Under the pieces are notes generated by a model. That model had not been told where the DNA came from. It made no database searches and worked only from the letters and a program-made list of their open reading frames with translations. Positions 54,517 to 63,985 of a stretch of 64,000 bases of DNA are shown piece after piece (the first letter of the stretch is position 1; the number at the start of each line of letters is the position of its first letter). This DNA is from Candidatus Heimdallarchaeota archaeon (GTDB lineage: Archaea; Asgardarchaeota; Heimdallarchaeia; JABLTI01). The position numbers were made by a program, and so were the translations under genes. The stretch is taken from assembly GCA_019058275.1 (NCBI GenBank), contig JAHLVW010000066.1, positions 186,001 through 250,000 on the forward strand, read 5' to 3'.

Positions 54517-54542
54517 AGTTCATTCTCATTTCTTTATTTTTT
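54503..54542 (+). terminator. Hairpin overlapping the stop codon of the fusion gene
   Basis: AGAATGAAC (54503-54511) pairs perfectly with GTTCATTCT (54518-54526). The TAA stop lies in the loop. A T-rich tract (54530-54543) follows. Confidence 0.6.
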
Positions 54543-54544
54543 CT

Positions 54545-56287
54545 TTAAATTAATGATTTTTTGAATTTAATATAATCTTCTTTGGAAATTTCTTTTTTAC
54601 TTTTAAAATTAGATTCTTCCCAAATTGATTGTATATCATTAAATGTCAGAGAATTAGCCAAATCACTAAAGGAAATACGCATTAGAATTTCTTTTGTAAA
54701 AGGTCTTTTAGAGTTAAGAAAAACTATTGATTTAAAAAATCCTTTTGCAACTGAACTGTTTAAGATTGTACAAAAGAATAAAGCTTCGTTATAAGCTTGA
54801 AAACCTAGGAAATAACAAGTATCATCTAATAACACAGGTTTCTTGTTAATTGGTGGTATAAATGTAAATTGAACTGTTTTGTATAATCCTGCAATAGCAA
54901 CCTTAAATGGAGAAAATGTATAATCTCCAATACCAAATATAGTAAAATCGAACTTATTTTGAAAGACTCTAGATTTTCTTTTGTCAAAGTATTTTTTATT
55001 TCTTGATAGGTAATTCCAAGTTTTTGGGTATCTTTCCTTTATGTAACTTGTATCTTCACCTAATTTTGTTTGTGTCAGAAGCAATCTTTTACTAGTATTT
55101 AACACTTCAAATTTCTTCAAATTAGAACCTTTCAACAATGGATAAATCAAATCTTTCTCAATTGTGAGATTTTCATTCAATTTGTTAAAAAGCTGATTCT
55201 CCCTTTCAACTTGTAATTCAAGGATCTTCGAGCAGTCATGTTTTACACCTTGTCTCCAAGTATAATTAGATAGTTTATCAAGGAAGGAGTAATTTCTATA
55301 AGATTTAATATCTGAAACGAATTTTTCATTAATCCAACCAAATTTTCTCGTTATTTGATTTGGTGATTCAATATCACTAACATTACAATAATCATCGTTC
55401 AATCCAGGAATTAAATCAGCAAGAAATAATGAAGCATCACAATTTTTACCAAAGTTTTTTCTAGCATCAATTTTCAAAGCTCTGATATTCGAAATTGGAA
55501 ATTGGGTTTTCTGAATCTCTTTAACAAAATTCCTGATAACAGAATCTTTACAAAGAAAAGCTAATTTACCTTGATGATCTGAAAAAAGATGTAGCAATCT
55601 GGTTATGATTGATTCTGCGATATCAAAATTACTTCGACCAGTAATTGCTTCAATACCGCTAAACCCCTTAATGTTTGATTTCGTTGGTAAATTACTTGAG
55701 TTTAATGAAGATAATTCAGAAAGTGTAACCCAAGGAGGATTCCCAATGAGAAGGATATTTGCTTTTGTATCTAAAAAGATATTTTTTGCGAATTGATGAT
55801 GGAAAATATCATCTTGAAAAATTCTTATCGTATATTGATTATTTTGGCTAATTTCTTTACTACCAGCTTGTGTTATTTGCGATGCAACATAATGAAAAAT
55901 GTGTTTTTGTTGGATTTCTACCCCATAAACTTGCTTAAGATTTGTGAATTCTTCAGGTATACATTGTATGAAATGACCTAACCCAAATGTTGCTTCAATA
56001 AGTATGTAAGGATTAAAATCAATATCGATTAAGATATCATATATCTGGTTAACTAATTGGTTTGGTGTTTGGACGTCTCCCCATTCCTTTGAGATTATGT
56101 CTTGATTATGAGAAAAGGATTCATCTTTAAGATATTCAATGAAATTTCTTAAATCGATTTCATTTTTAAATAAACCAACAATATTCGTTACTGACTCAAT
56201 AAGGTTATTAGCTTTTTTAATTGATTTGGTTTGCTCTAGTCTAGTGATCAGATTTTCGGGTTTTTGATGCTCAACCAAATCAATCAA
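54545..56287 (-). CDS. Adenine-specific DNA methyltransferase (solitary, NPPW type)
   Basis: A 580-residue protein of the gamma-class N6-adenine methyltransferases. A SAM-binding motif-I-like block (LIEATFGLGHF, about residues 95-105) leads to motif II (YGVEIQQKH), and the catalytic motif is IGNPPWV (about 180-186). A C-terminal half of about 300 residues resembles the target-recognition part of TaqI-like/Type IIG enzymes (LLKGSNLKKFE, then KPVLLDDTCYFLGF). No nuclease motif is obvious, and no restriction gene lies beside it. It could be an orphan methylase or one half of a restriction-modification system with the other part elsewhere. It converges on the aldolase-Fae operon. Confidence 0.8.
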   Translation of the reverse strand: MIDLVEHQKPENLITRLEQTKSIKKANNLIESVTNIVGLFKNEIDLRNFIEYLKDESFSHNQDIISKEWGDVQTPNQLVNQIYDILIDIDFNPYILIEATFGLGHFIQCIPEEFTNLKQVYGVEIQQKHIFHYVASQITQAGSKEISQNNQYTIRIFQDDIFHHQFAKNIFLDTKANILLIGNPPWVTLSELSSLNSSNLPTKSNIKGFSGIEAITGRSNFDIAESIITRLLHLFSDHQGKLAFLCKDSVIRNFVKEIQKTQFPISNIRALKIDARKNFGKNCDASLFLADLIPGLNDDYCNVSDIESPNQITRKFGWINEKFVSDIKSYRNYSFLDKLSNYTWRQGVKHDCSKILELQVERENQLFNKLNENLTIEKDLIYPLLKGSNLKKFEVLNTSKRLLLTQTKLGEDTSYIKERYPKTWNYLSRNKKYFDKRKSRVFQNKFDFTIFGIGDYTFSPFKVAIAGLYKTVQFTFIPPINKKPVLLDDTCYFLGFQAYNEALFFCTILNSSVAKGFFKSIVFLNSKRPFTKEILMRISFSDLANSLTFNDIQSIWEESNFKSKKEISKEDYIKFKKSLI

Positions 56288-56487
56288 CTTCAGAAAATAT
56301 TACCTTAATTCACCCTTACATGTGAGTTTTAACTCATTTTTCGAATAAATAAGTTCCGAAAAGTCCGACGAAAATTAAATAAATGAGAAGCTCAAAGCTT
56401 AAAAGCTGTAAGGTGTTGTGCATATAAATATCTTACACAGGTCACTTCTATTGGCCATCGAAAACAGGTCTCTTGAGTTGAGAAAAT

Positions 56488-57096
56488 TTGCTGAGTATAC
56501 AAGAAGCTGAAAAACTAGTCGGTGAACTGGAGAGTAAAAACTTAAATACAAGAAGTCGAGCTATCGAAGTTTTATCTTCATTAGAAAAAATGGAGATAAT
56601 AGATTTCTTGATTTCACTTCTAATGAAAAACTCACATAGGCTAGTAAAAGAAGGTGTTTGTAAATCATTAGGAAAAATAGGGCATAGGAAAGCAACTGAT
56701 GTTCTAATAGAAACACTCAATGATGAAAACGAAAGTGTTCGATATCAAGCAGTGATTGCACTTGGACAACTAGGTGATACACATACTGTTCCTCCACTTT
56801 TGGAATTACTAAAAAGGCAAGATGATCCATTAGTTCGATCTGAAGCTGCTAAGGCTTTAGGATTAATTGGCGATCCCAGTGCACTTAAAATCCTATTAAG
56901 TATCCTCAAAAAGGAAGAAGATCGTTTCATCAAATATCACGCTGTAACATCACTAGGTAAAATCGGTGATAAAAAAGCATTAAAGGATTTACAAAAGATA
57001 GTCAAAGAGAAAAAAGATGCTAGACTAGTACTACGTTCAATGGAAGCAATTGAGGCTATACAAAAAGCAAATAGTAAGAAAGTAGTTGCAGGATAA
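56488..57096 (+). CDS. HEAT-repeat (PBS-lyase-type) protein
   Basis: A 202-residue protein from TTG made almost wholly of five HEAT/PBS-lyase repeats of about 31 residues: LVKEGVCKSLGKIGHRKATD, VRYQAVIALGQLGDTHTVP, VRSEAAKALGLIGDPSALK and KYHAVTSLGKIGDKKALKD. The sharp A-L-G-x-I/L-G-D signature is closer to the phycocyanobilin-lyase-type subfamily than the repeats at 40382. It lacks the extra C-terminal domain of the protein at 5854. It probably serves as a protein-binding scaffold. Confidence 0.82.
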   Translation: MLSIQEAEKLVGELESKNLNTRSRAIEVLSSLEKMEIIDFLISLLMKNSHRLVKEGVCKSLGKIGHRKATDVLIETLNDENESVRYQAVIALGQLGDTHTVPPLLELLKRQDDPLVRSEAAKALGLIGDPSALKILLSILKKEEDRFIKYHAVTSLGKIGDKKALKDLQKIVKEKKDARLVLRSMEAIEAIQKANSKKVVAG

Positions 57097-57102
57097 AAAA
57101 GG

Positions 57103-57130
57103 ATGAGTGGTCATATCACACTCATTTTAT
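57103..57130 (+). terminator. Hairpin after HEAT gene
   Basis: ATGAGTG (57103-57109) pairs with CACTCAT (57119-57125) with a nine-base loop, followed by TTTTAT. A second imperfect stem TTTATCACC/GGTG-AG-ATAAA lies at 57126-57154. Confidence 0.45.
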
Positions 57131-57154
57131 CACCAATCGGATGGTGAGATAAAG

Positions 57155-57328
57155 GGAGGCCTTAAAAATCGCTTCTCCAACAGTTTTTTCATTGAAGTAA
57201 AGTTGTGCTGTGTCAAGAAATCTAAACCCTATCAGAATTCCTTTTATCAAACCTTATTTAGCCTTCTCTGAACGCGCCAACATTGTTCCTAAACCTATTT
57301 TTGTAATTTTAAAGATGCCATAATAATC
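57155..57328 (-). pseudogene. Remnant of an aldo/keto reductase gene
   Basis: In the 319-base gap 57097-57415 the reverse strand encodes a decayed aldo/keto reductase N terminus. One frame reads KITKIGLGTM (57281-57310), then an in-frame TAA at 57254-57256, then IGFRFLDTAQLYFNEKTVGE (57173-57232). Typical AKR enzymes have KIGLGTW near the N terminus and GYRLIDTAxxYGNEExVGEAI about 30 residues later. The catalytic Asp and Tyr of the family are present in DTAQLY. The frame ends after the Ala-Ile-Phe-Lys-Ala-Ser stretch, so only about 60 of the usual ~300 residues remain. It is a gene remnant, not an active gene. The rest of the gap (57329-57415) shows only AT-rich sequence. Confidence 0.7.
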
Positions 57329-57415
57329 AAATTCTATGATTTAATACGAAATATAATCTCTTTGATTTATTTAATAGGAAAAAAAAATTTCTCTTAGAAG
57401 AAATCAAGCAGACTT

Positions 57416-59584
57416 TTACTGTTTTATTAATTTAATACTACGAAGAATAAAACCGGAAATCAATATTGTAACGCCTATAATGCCCAAAATTATTACAAGA
57501 TTAGTATAACTTACTGAGAGTGGTAAATCAACGGGTAATGGTTCTAAATGCATTATAAACAACCCATCTTGATAAGAAGTAACATAAGCTATATTCTTTT
57601 GAACATAAACATCAGATAAAAGGCAGTATTCAGAAGCTAATCCAGAGGTGGGGTCAAATTTCTTAACTGGTCGATAAAGACCAACAGAACCTAGATTCTC
57701 GAGATTATGAATATTGATTATCAAAACACCATCATCACCATAGTTTATGTAAATGTGATTATTCTCATAGAAAATATTATATGCTTCTTGACAATCTATT
57801 CCTTCTGCTTCTGCATCAAAGTCATTTACAAAGGTAGGATTAGTTAAATTTGAAATGTCTAAAATAGTTAAATCTTGATAACCTGTTAAAATGAAAATAT
57901 TGTTGTTAGTTATACTAGTATCCCTAATTTCTGATATTGAATAATTGCTCGTTTGAGTTAAATTGTTATCACTTTCACTAAATATATGCAATCCATCTCC
58001 AGTAATTACAAAATAGTTATCATTCTGAAAATTAAAACTATAAGAAAATAATTCTAAGTAATAGTCCTTTTCAAGGGTAATATTATCAAGGTTTGAACAA
58101 TCATAAACAAGAATAGCTGTCTGTATATAATAATCTGTAATATTATGGTAAGTAATGAGTATATGAGCTTTTGAGTTTTTAATGTGAACTGCTAAACAAT
58201 AAATTGGACCTTGGAGTTCATATGGTATTACAGCTACTTTTGTTGGATGATCTGGATCAGAAATATCAAAAATATCCATTAAATTCTGATACCAACTTAA
58301 AAAATATGCATAGTTGCCCTCTATATACACATCCACATAAAAACTTAAACCAGAACAATATGCACTTTTTGTTTTTGGTTTTAATGGATTAGATACATCG
58401 ATTAGAACAAAACCTGCATCAATAATCATTATTGCTAAATCATCATGTACATATATACTATTGATATCACTCCCACAAAAGAATTGACCTGCAAGATAAA
58501 TTTCCATATTTTCATCATCAAAATAGAGTATACGTAAATTTGCACCATTTTCTGAGATATATAATCTGTCATTTTTCATCATTCCAATGTATGCATTATT
58601 CGGATAATAAAAGTCTAAAACTCGTGTTAAATTATTGACATCGGAAAAATCAATTACAATAATTCCATTAGAACATAGAAGAAAAGCAAGTTCGTTTTGA
58701 ATCATAATTTTATTTACATGATATGTCTTGTCTGTGAAATAGTTCACCATAATAAGCTCTGATGAATTTGAGATATCATAGAAAGAAACTCCTTTATGAG
58801 AATCAAAGCATATTAATAAGTCTTCAATAACTGCTCCTGTTTCCCCACCATACAAAGAAAGATAAGTAACAAACTGTGGATAAGTAGCATATTCAATATT
58901 TACTACTTCACATCCGTAGTACTCTGTAAGATAGAGCGTGGAATCCTTCAAAATCATATTACTAATGTAATATAAAATTCTTGTTTCATATTGTGCAATA
59001 ATTTCTGTTTTTTCGGGATTAGATACATCCAATATGAAGACATGGTCATCATAAAGAGATGCAGCATACATAAAACCATTGTCAACTATCATGATTGTGA
59101 AGTCATCCATAGTAATGTCTTGAAGAATTAATTCCGGTTTAGATGGTTTTGTAGTATCAAAAACCCTAAAACCAAAATCATTGCCAGATATGTATACATA
59201 TTCATCATCAACAACAAGACAAGTGGTTACATTACCATCAAGAAATTCTCCAATAATCTTAGATTTGGATGGTTTTGAGACATCTACAATGATAAAACCC
59301 TCTTCAACTGCTATATAGGCTAATATTTTCATTTTACTTTCGACGATTTCAAAATCAACAATTCTTCCATACATTTCATCCCATCTTCCCAAATCAATAC
59401 AATTACTCCAGTATTCTTGATTAGTCTCGAAAGGTGAATTTTTGTTGTTATCTAGATTGGTACTAATTGGTTCTTCAATTTGATTATCGAAGAAAAATCC
59501 AAATGTATAACTAAATGTCATCGAAACAATAATGAAAGCAATAAGCAAATAACAAATAGAACTGCTTTCTTTCTTTCTTAACAT
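57416..59584 (-). CDS. Surface protein with LVIVD beta-propeller repeats
   Basis: About 722 residues from ATG at 59584, with AGGAGGAG 7 bases ahead; the frame extends upstream but that would ignore this strong site. A signal peptide (about 8-32) is followed by many LVIVD-type repeats, about 45 residues each: FIIVDVSKPSKSKII, FRVFDTTKPSKPELI, VFILDVSNPEKTEII, IDISDLTN-like ends, typical of bacterial and archaeal LVIVD surface proteins that form propellers. A C-terminal transmembrane helix (about 690-712) with a KLIKQ tail anchors it. The start codon overlaps the last 7 bases of the gene before it (stop at 59578), so translation is coupled and the two products are probably made together. Confidence 0.85.
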   Translation of the reverse strand: MLRKKESSSICYLLIAFIIVSMTFSYTFGFFFDNQIEEPISTNLDNNKNSPFETNQEYWSNCIDLGRWDEMYGRIVDFEIVESKMKILAYIAVEEGFIIVDVSKPSKSKIIGEFLDGNVTTCLVVDDEYVYISGNDFGFRVFDTTKPSKPELILQDITMDDFTIMIVDNGFMYAASLYDDHVFILDVSNPEKTEIIAQYETRILYYISNMILKDSTLYLTEYYGCEVVNIEYATYPQFVTYLSLYGGETGAVIEDLLICFDSHKGVSFYDISNSSELIMVNYFTDKTYHVNKIMIQNELAFLLCSNGIIVIDFSDVNNLTRVLDFYYPNNAYIGMMKNDRLYISENGANLRILYFDDENMEIYLAGQFFCGSDINSIYVHDDLAIMIIDAGFVLIDVSNPLKPKTKSAYCSGLSFYVDVYIEGNYAYFLSWYQNLMDIFDISDPDHPTKVAVIPYELQGPIYCLAVHIKNSKAHILITYHNITDYYIQTAILVYDCSNLDNITLEKDYYLELFSYSFNFQNDNYFVITGDGLHIFSESDNNLTQTSNYSISEIRDTSITNNNIFILTGYQDLTILDISNLTNPTFVNDFDAEAEGIDCQEAYNIFYENNHIYINYGDDGVLIINIHNLENLGSVGLYRPVKKFDPTSGLASEYCLLSDVYVQKNIAYVTSYQDGLFIMHLEPLPVDLPLSVSYTNLVIILGIIGVTILISGFILRSIKLIKQ

Positions 59585-62385
59585 TTTAATCTCCTCCTTT
59601 TCTTTCCAGCATAAATTAAAATCCAAGCAAAAATTAAACCAATTGTTGCAGCAATTAGAGTAGGAATTGATATGTTAGTTGTTAGTGGTGTTTTAGTATA
59701 ATCAGGATGATCATCAGAATCAGTAGGATCAGTACCTTCTTGAACTTCCTCATAATCGGAATAACCATCATAATCCGAATCACTTCTATTAGGAGCAGTA
59801 CCAAGTAAGTATTCTTCGTAATTTGTTAATCCATCTAAATCTAGATCTTCGTTAGCATCTGTAGGATCTAAGGGATCTAGTTGATAAATTACTTCGAAAT
59901 AATCATCCATCAAATCATCATCGGTATCTACATCTAAAGGATCTGTACTATAGTAAAATATTTCGCGATAATCCAATAATTGATCAGAATCAGTATCATT
60001 AAGAATAGGACTAGTTAATGAAATAAACAATTCATAGGGATCTACTAGATAATCATCATCTGTATCTATAGTACTAGGATCAGTATTGTAATTGTTAAGT
60101 TCTAGGTTATCTGGTAATGTATCTCTATCTGAATCAGAGCTTATTGGATTAAGATTGTAGTTGTATTCTTCTAGATTAGATATTGTATCTAAATCAAAAT
60201 CCAAATTTGCATCAGAACTATTCAATGGGTCAAGATTGTAAGTAATTTCAAAATAATCACTCATCAAATCAGAATCTGAATCAATGTTATGTGGGTCAGT
60301 TAAGTATTTTGTAGTCTCCTGGTAAGTAGCTATTTGATCTGAATCATGATCCTCACCAAGAATAGCTAAACCATTGTCAAGCAATGGCAGAAAAACTGTT
60401 CCATTATCAACAGCGAAGTTATATTTATCGATACTATAGTAGTTGTAATTCATCTCTTTCCAAAATAAGATTTCTAGTTGAAGATTTGGTGGGTTACTAT
60501 TATCTACAACCCCAAATCTGACGTAATTGTCAATTGAAACAAAGTATATTGAACCATTAATAATCATAAGATCTCTAAAATCTTCATAATCATATTGTTG
60601 ATTGTAGGAGATCAATTCAAAATTCAAGATATCACTAATATTATATGTATAAATTCTCCAACGGTTTTCAATAGTATATAAGATTCCATTTGAAATCACA
60701 AACTCTGTAACATACCTTTCTAGATTGAAAATAGAAATAAGCTCTATTGATTGTAAATCTGTTTTATTAAAAATATAGTAACCATAATACTCCCAAGCAG
60801 CAATTATATAGTTATCATAAATTACAATTGATTTAATATTGTAAATATTAAAATTAGTCTTATATATTTGTAAAACATTAGTAGCATTTGTTGCATTAAA
60901 AACGTACATGTCAGTATAGCCTGTATAAATAATACTATTGTTTACAGTCAAGCACATCGTATAATGCGGTATACTTAATTCTCCTATTTTTGTTATGTTA
61001 TAAATATCTGTTAGATTCAAGATTTGGATATTCGAAGAAGTTAAAACATAACCTCTATCGTATTCAACACAAAAATCTACAAAAGTGTCTTGAAGTCGAT
61101 ATTCAGTAATGACACTCAGATTATAATAATCAGATACATTTAGAACAGATAATTTATCATTTCCAGAAACAATTAGACAATTTTCATAGAATAATGCACT
61201 TTTAAAATATTCTGTATTTGTTCTGCTTATTTCTATAAAATTATAATCATTCGTTATATTCCCTAAAAGAAATCCATCTCTCCCACATGCAAAAGCAACA
61301 GTATTATTGGAAAAATCGATATCCCAGAATCCCTCTATATTATGATCGTTTGAACTAAAGCAATCAACATAGGTAGGAATGTATGGATTACTAACATCAA
61401 TGATATAAATATTAGAATTATATTTTGATGTTAAATAGAGATAGCCATCATTATACCCTTTAATTTGCCCACCATATGTTTGCTGATCTATTTTGCTTCT
61501 AAATGATGGATTATTAGGATTACTTATATCGTATATAGTGAGATTCTGCCAATCAGTTAAATATAGAATAGTTTTATGAACAAAAAATGACTCTACGCTT
61601 TCCAAATACACCATTTCATGAATCTTAATTGGATTTACAAGATTAGATATGTCAATGATTGTAATATCATTGTATCTATTTAAAATATAGATATAATCTT
61701 CAACAATTTGCATATTCTCCCCATAAATTATATTTTCATACTGACCAACTAAATGATAATTAAATGGATCACTGAAATCAAATATTAATAGGCCATCATA
61801 TTCAGATAAAATGAACATATAGCTTGAGTTTACAAAGAAATCTATAATATTATAATAAAAAAAGCTAGTTAAATAAATTGGATTTTCAGGATTACTAATA
61901 TTATAAATCTCTATTTTTTGTATTTCCCATTTGAAAGAATTTTCGATTATAAATCCTAAATAAGCCAAATTATTATCAATTTCTACTTTTTCTAGTCTGT
62001 TTACCTCTAAGTGTTCGGTCTTAGAACTTATTATTGGCTCACTTTTATTACTAATATTTATACTAATGAATCCTGATACATCTGTTAAGAATATCCAATC
62101 ATCTTCTACTTCAATTGATCGCACTTCTACAAAAGGATTGTCGTTCCAAATGTCGATTTCAGAATAGTTGTAAATGTCATTAGAATTATGTAGTGCAGAT
62201 TGCTTAATCTCTTCAGATTTTTGATCAAGAGATTCAGATAATGAGCTTTCAATCGTGTTTAAACCATAATCCCTAAAATTAAAACTATTCGTTATTGTAA
62301 TTGGAATTAAAAGCATTAATGTGAAAACAACTAAGAGAATTCTAAACCTCGTATCTCTAAATCTAATAACATTTAACAATTCCAT
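59578..62385 (-). CDS. Surface protein with LVIVD propeller and thrombospondin-3-like calcium repeats
   Basis: A 935-residue protein. A signal peptide (about 14-34) is followed by a long LVIVD-repeat region (about 75-680): FISINISNKSEP, LLIFDFSDPFNYHL, IYIIDVSNPYIPTY, ILNLTDIYN. Then about nine calcium-binding repeats of 22-26 residues of thrombospondin type 3 / dockerin-like kind fill about 690-895: DSDSDLMSDYFEI, DTDDDYLVDPYEL, DSDYDGYSDYEEV, each with D-x-D-x-D spacing. A transmembrane helix (about 905-926) and a basic KKRRRLKC tail end it. It is the first gene of a two-gene unit with the LVIVD protein at 57416. Adhesion or surface scaffolding is likely. Confidence 0.87.
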   Translation of the reverse strand: MELLNVIRFRDTRFRILLVVFTLMLLIPITITNSFNFRDYGLNTIESSLSESLDQKSEEIKQSALHNSNDIYNYSEIDIWNDNPFVEVRSIEVEDDWIFLTDVSGFISINISNKSEPIISSKTEHLEVNRLEKVEIDNNLAYLGFIIENSFKWEIQKIEIYNISNPENPIYLTSFFYYNIIDFFVNSSYMFILSEYDGLLIFDFSDPFNYHLVGQYENIIYGENMQIVEDYIYILNRYNDITIIDISNLVNPIKIHEMVYLESVESFFVHKTILYLTDWQNLTIYDISNPNNPSFRSKIDQQTYGGQIKGYNDGYLYLTSKYNSNIYIIDVSNPYIPTYVDCFSSNDHNIEGFWDIDFSNNTVAFACGRDGFLLGNITNDYNFIEISRTNTEYFKSALFYENCLIVSGNDKLSVLNVSDYYNLSVITEYRLQDTFVDFCVEYDRGYVLTSSNIQILNLTDIYNITKIGELSIPHYTMCLTVNNSIIYTGYTDMYVFNATNATNVLQIYKTNFNIYNIKSIVIYDNYIIAAWEYYGYYIFNKTDLQSIELISIFNLERYVTEFVISNGILYTIENRWRIYTYNISDILNFELISYNQQYDYEDFRDLMIINGSIYFVSIDNYVRFGVVDNSNPPNLQLEILFWKEMNYNYYSIDKYNFAVDNGTVFLPLLDNGLAILGEDHDSDQIATYQETTKYLTDPHNIDSDSDLMSDYFEITYNLDPLNSSDANLDFDLDTISNLEEYNYNLNPISSDSDRDTLPDNLELNNYNTDPSTIDTDDDYLVDPYELFISLTSPILNDTDSDQLLDYREIFYYSTDPLDVDTDDDLMDDYFEVIYQLDPLDPTDANEDLDLDGLTNYEEYLLGTAPNRSDSDYDGYSDYEEVQEGTDPTDSDDHPDYTKTPLTTNISIPTLIAATIGLIFAWILIYAGKKRRRLKC

Positions 62386-62497
62386 TTCATCCCTTGCCTA
62401 TCTATCCGCCAATAGGTATTAGAACAATCTCTCTACCATTTAAAATAATTTAGTTAAATAAAAAATATTGAAAAATGGTTGAATAATGCTGAGATTG

Positions 62498-63577
62498 TCA
62501 GTCATCCTTTACTAAAACATTCCAACCATATTCATCTTTTATGCGTCCATATTGAATTCCGGTTAAAAGCTCATAAAGCTTCTCACTAATAGGTCCAACT
62601 CTATTGTTGTTTATCTGATAGACTTTTTCTTTATACCGCAATTCACCAACAGGAGCTATTGAAGCAGCAGTTCCAGCACCAAAAGCTTCTGAAAGTGCTC
62701 CGTTTTTTATTCCATCAATCACTTGATCAATGGCCAAATATTCTTCCTTTACTTTATAACCCTGATCTTTAGCTAATTGTAACACACTTTCTCGAGTAAC
62801 TCCCTTCAAAACAGTACCATCAGTTGGTGCAGTATAGATGATATCATCCATAACAAAGAATTGGTTCATTGTACCAACTTCTTCGATATATTTGTGCTCT
62901 TTTGCATCTAACCACAATACTTGACTACAGCCAGAAGCTCTCGCTTTCTTAAGTGCAAGTAAACTAGCAGCATAATTGCCACCTGTTTTAGCTTCACCAA
63001 TTCCTCCATGAACAGCTCTGACATAACTGGGTTCTACATAAATTTTGATAGGTTTAAATCCTTCAGAGAAATAAGGACCAACTGGACTAAGGATAATATA
63101 GAATCTATAATCGCTAGAGCTCTTAAGACCTAAAACACTCTCAGTTGCAATCAAAGTAGGTCTCAAATAAAGCGATGTACCATGTGAATTTGGTACCCAA
63201 TCTCTCTCGATATTGACCAGTTTATTTAACCCTGTAAGAAAATGCTCTTCAGGAAATGGTTCCATATCCAATCTAATAGCAGAATCAACCATTCTTTTAG
63301 CATTCTTTTCTGGTCTAAAGAATGAAACATCTTTTTTATTTTCTTGTCTAAAAGCTTTCATCCCTTCAAAAATCTCTTGCCCATAATGCAATACTAACGA
63401 TGCAGGAGAAAGACTAAATGGTCCAAAAGGCATAATTCGAGCATTTTTCCACTTACCTTCGTGATAATCCACAACAAACATATGATCAGTAAATATGCGA
63501 CCAAAACCCAATTGATTATCATCACTAGGTAATGATCCTCTTTCAGATTGTGGTTTCAGTTTGACATTAATATCCAT
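62498..63577 (-). CDS. ilvE: Branched-chain amino-acid aminotransferase
   Basis: A 359-residue fold-IV PLP enzyme that interconverts leucine, isoleucine and valine with their 2-oxoacids. The N-terminal GFGRIFTDHMF and YGQEIFEGMKAFR, the Schiff-base Lys in GEAKTGGNYAAS (about residue 200), EEVGTMNQFFV (PLP-ring Glu) and GAGTAASIAPVGEL are all as in BCAT II enzymes. Length is normal. In this organism it would supply 2-oxoacids for the Kor-type oxidoreductase. A cupin gene lies 66 bases upstream on the same strand. Confidence 0.95.
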   Translation of the reverse strand: MDINVKLKPQSERGSLPSDDNQLGFGRIFTDHMFVVDYHEGKWKNARIMPFGPFSLSPASLVLHYGQEIFEGMKAFRQENKKDVSFFRPEKNAKRMVDSAIRLDMEPFPEEHFLTGLNKLVNIERDWVPNSHGTSLYLRPTLIATESVLGLKSSSDYRFYIILSPVGPYFSEGFKPIKIYVEPSYVRAVHGGIGEAKTGGNYAASLLALKKARASGCSQVLWLDAKEHKYIEEVGTMNQFFVMDDIIYTAPTDGTVLKGVTRESVLQLAKDQGYKVKEEYLAIDQVIDGIKNGALSEAFGAGTAASIAPVGELRYKEKVYQINNNRVGPISEKLYELLTGIQYGRIKDEYGWNVLVKDD

Positions 63578-63643
63578 TATAACTTCGCCATTTAAAATAA
63601 GATATTCTATTTGAAAAATCTTTAGTAAAATAGAGTCATAATC

Positions 63644-63985
63644 TTAACTTGTTTTAATCATTATCAATAGCATTTTGAATTGCTTTTCAGCATATAGTGC
63701 ATGAGGAATATCTGCTGGCATAATAATGATTTCATCGTTTTTCATATGATAATCAGTTTTATCAATAGTAATTTTAGCTTCACCATCAAGGATGTGAACT
63801 AGAGCATCAAATGGAGCAGTATGTTCGCTCAATCCTTCACCTTCAGCAAAAGCAAAAACTGTGACAGTGCCTTCCTTCCTTTTAATTAGCTGTCTGCTTA
63901 TGACTGAACCTTCTTGATAATTTACTAGATTACCAAGATTGTATACTTCTGAGAAATTTATTGTGCTTGTCTTATTTACTTCCAT
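63644..63985 (-). CDS. Single-domain cupin protein
   Basis: About 113 residues from ATG at 63985, with GGTG 7 bases ahead; in-frame TTG and GTG codons upstream are less likely. The cupin motif 1 is LSEHTAPFDALVHILDGE, where only one His (HT) is of the usual H-x-H, and motif 2 is MPADIPHALYAE with His near the end. Glu/His ligands are thus only partly kept. Such small cupins can be metal-dependent dioxygenases, isomerases or sensors; the substrate is unknown. It is upstream of ilvE on the same strand. Confidence 0.75.
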   Translation of the reverse strand: MEVNKTSTINFSEVYNLGNLVNYQEGSVISRQLIKRKEGTVTVFAFAEGEGLSEHTAPFDALVHILDGEAKITIDKTDYHMKNDEIIIMPADIPHALYAEKQFKMLLIMIKTS

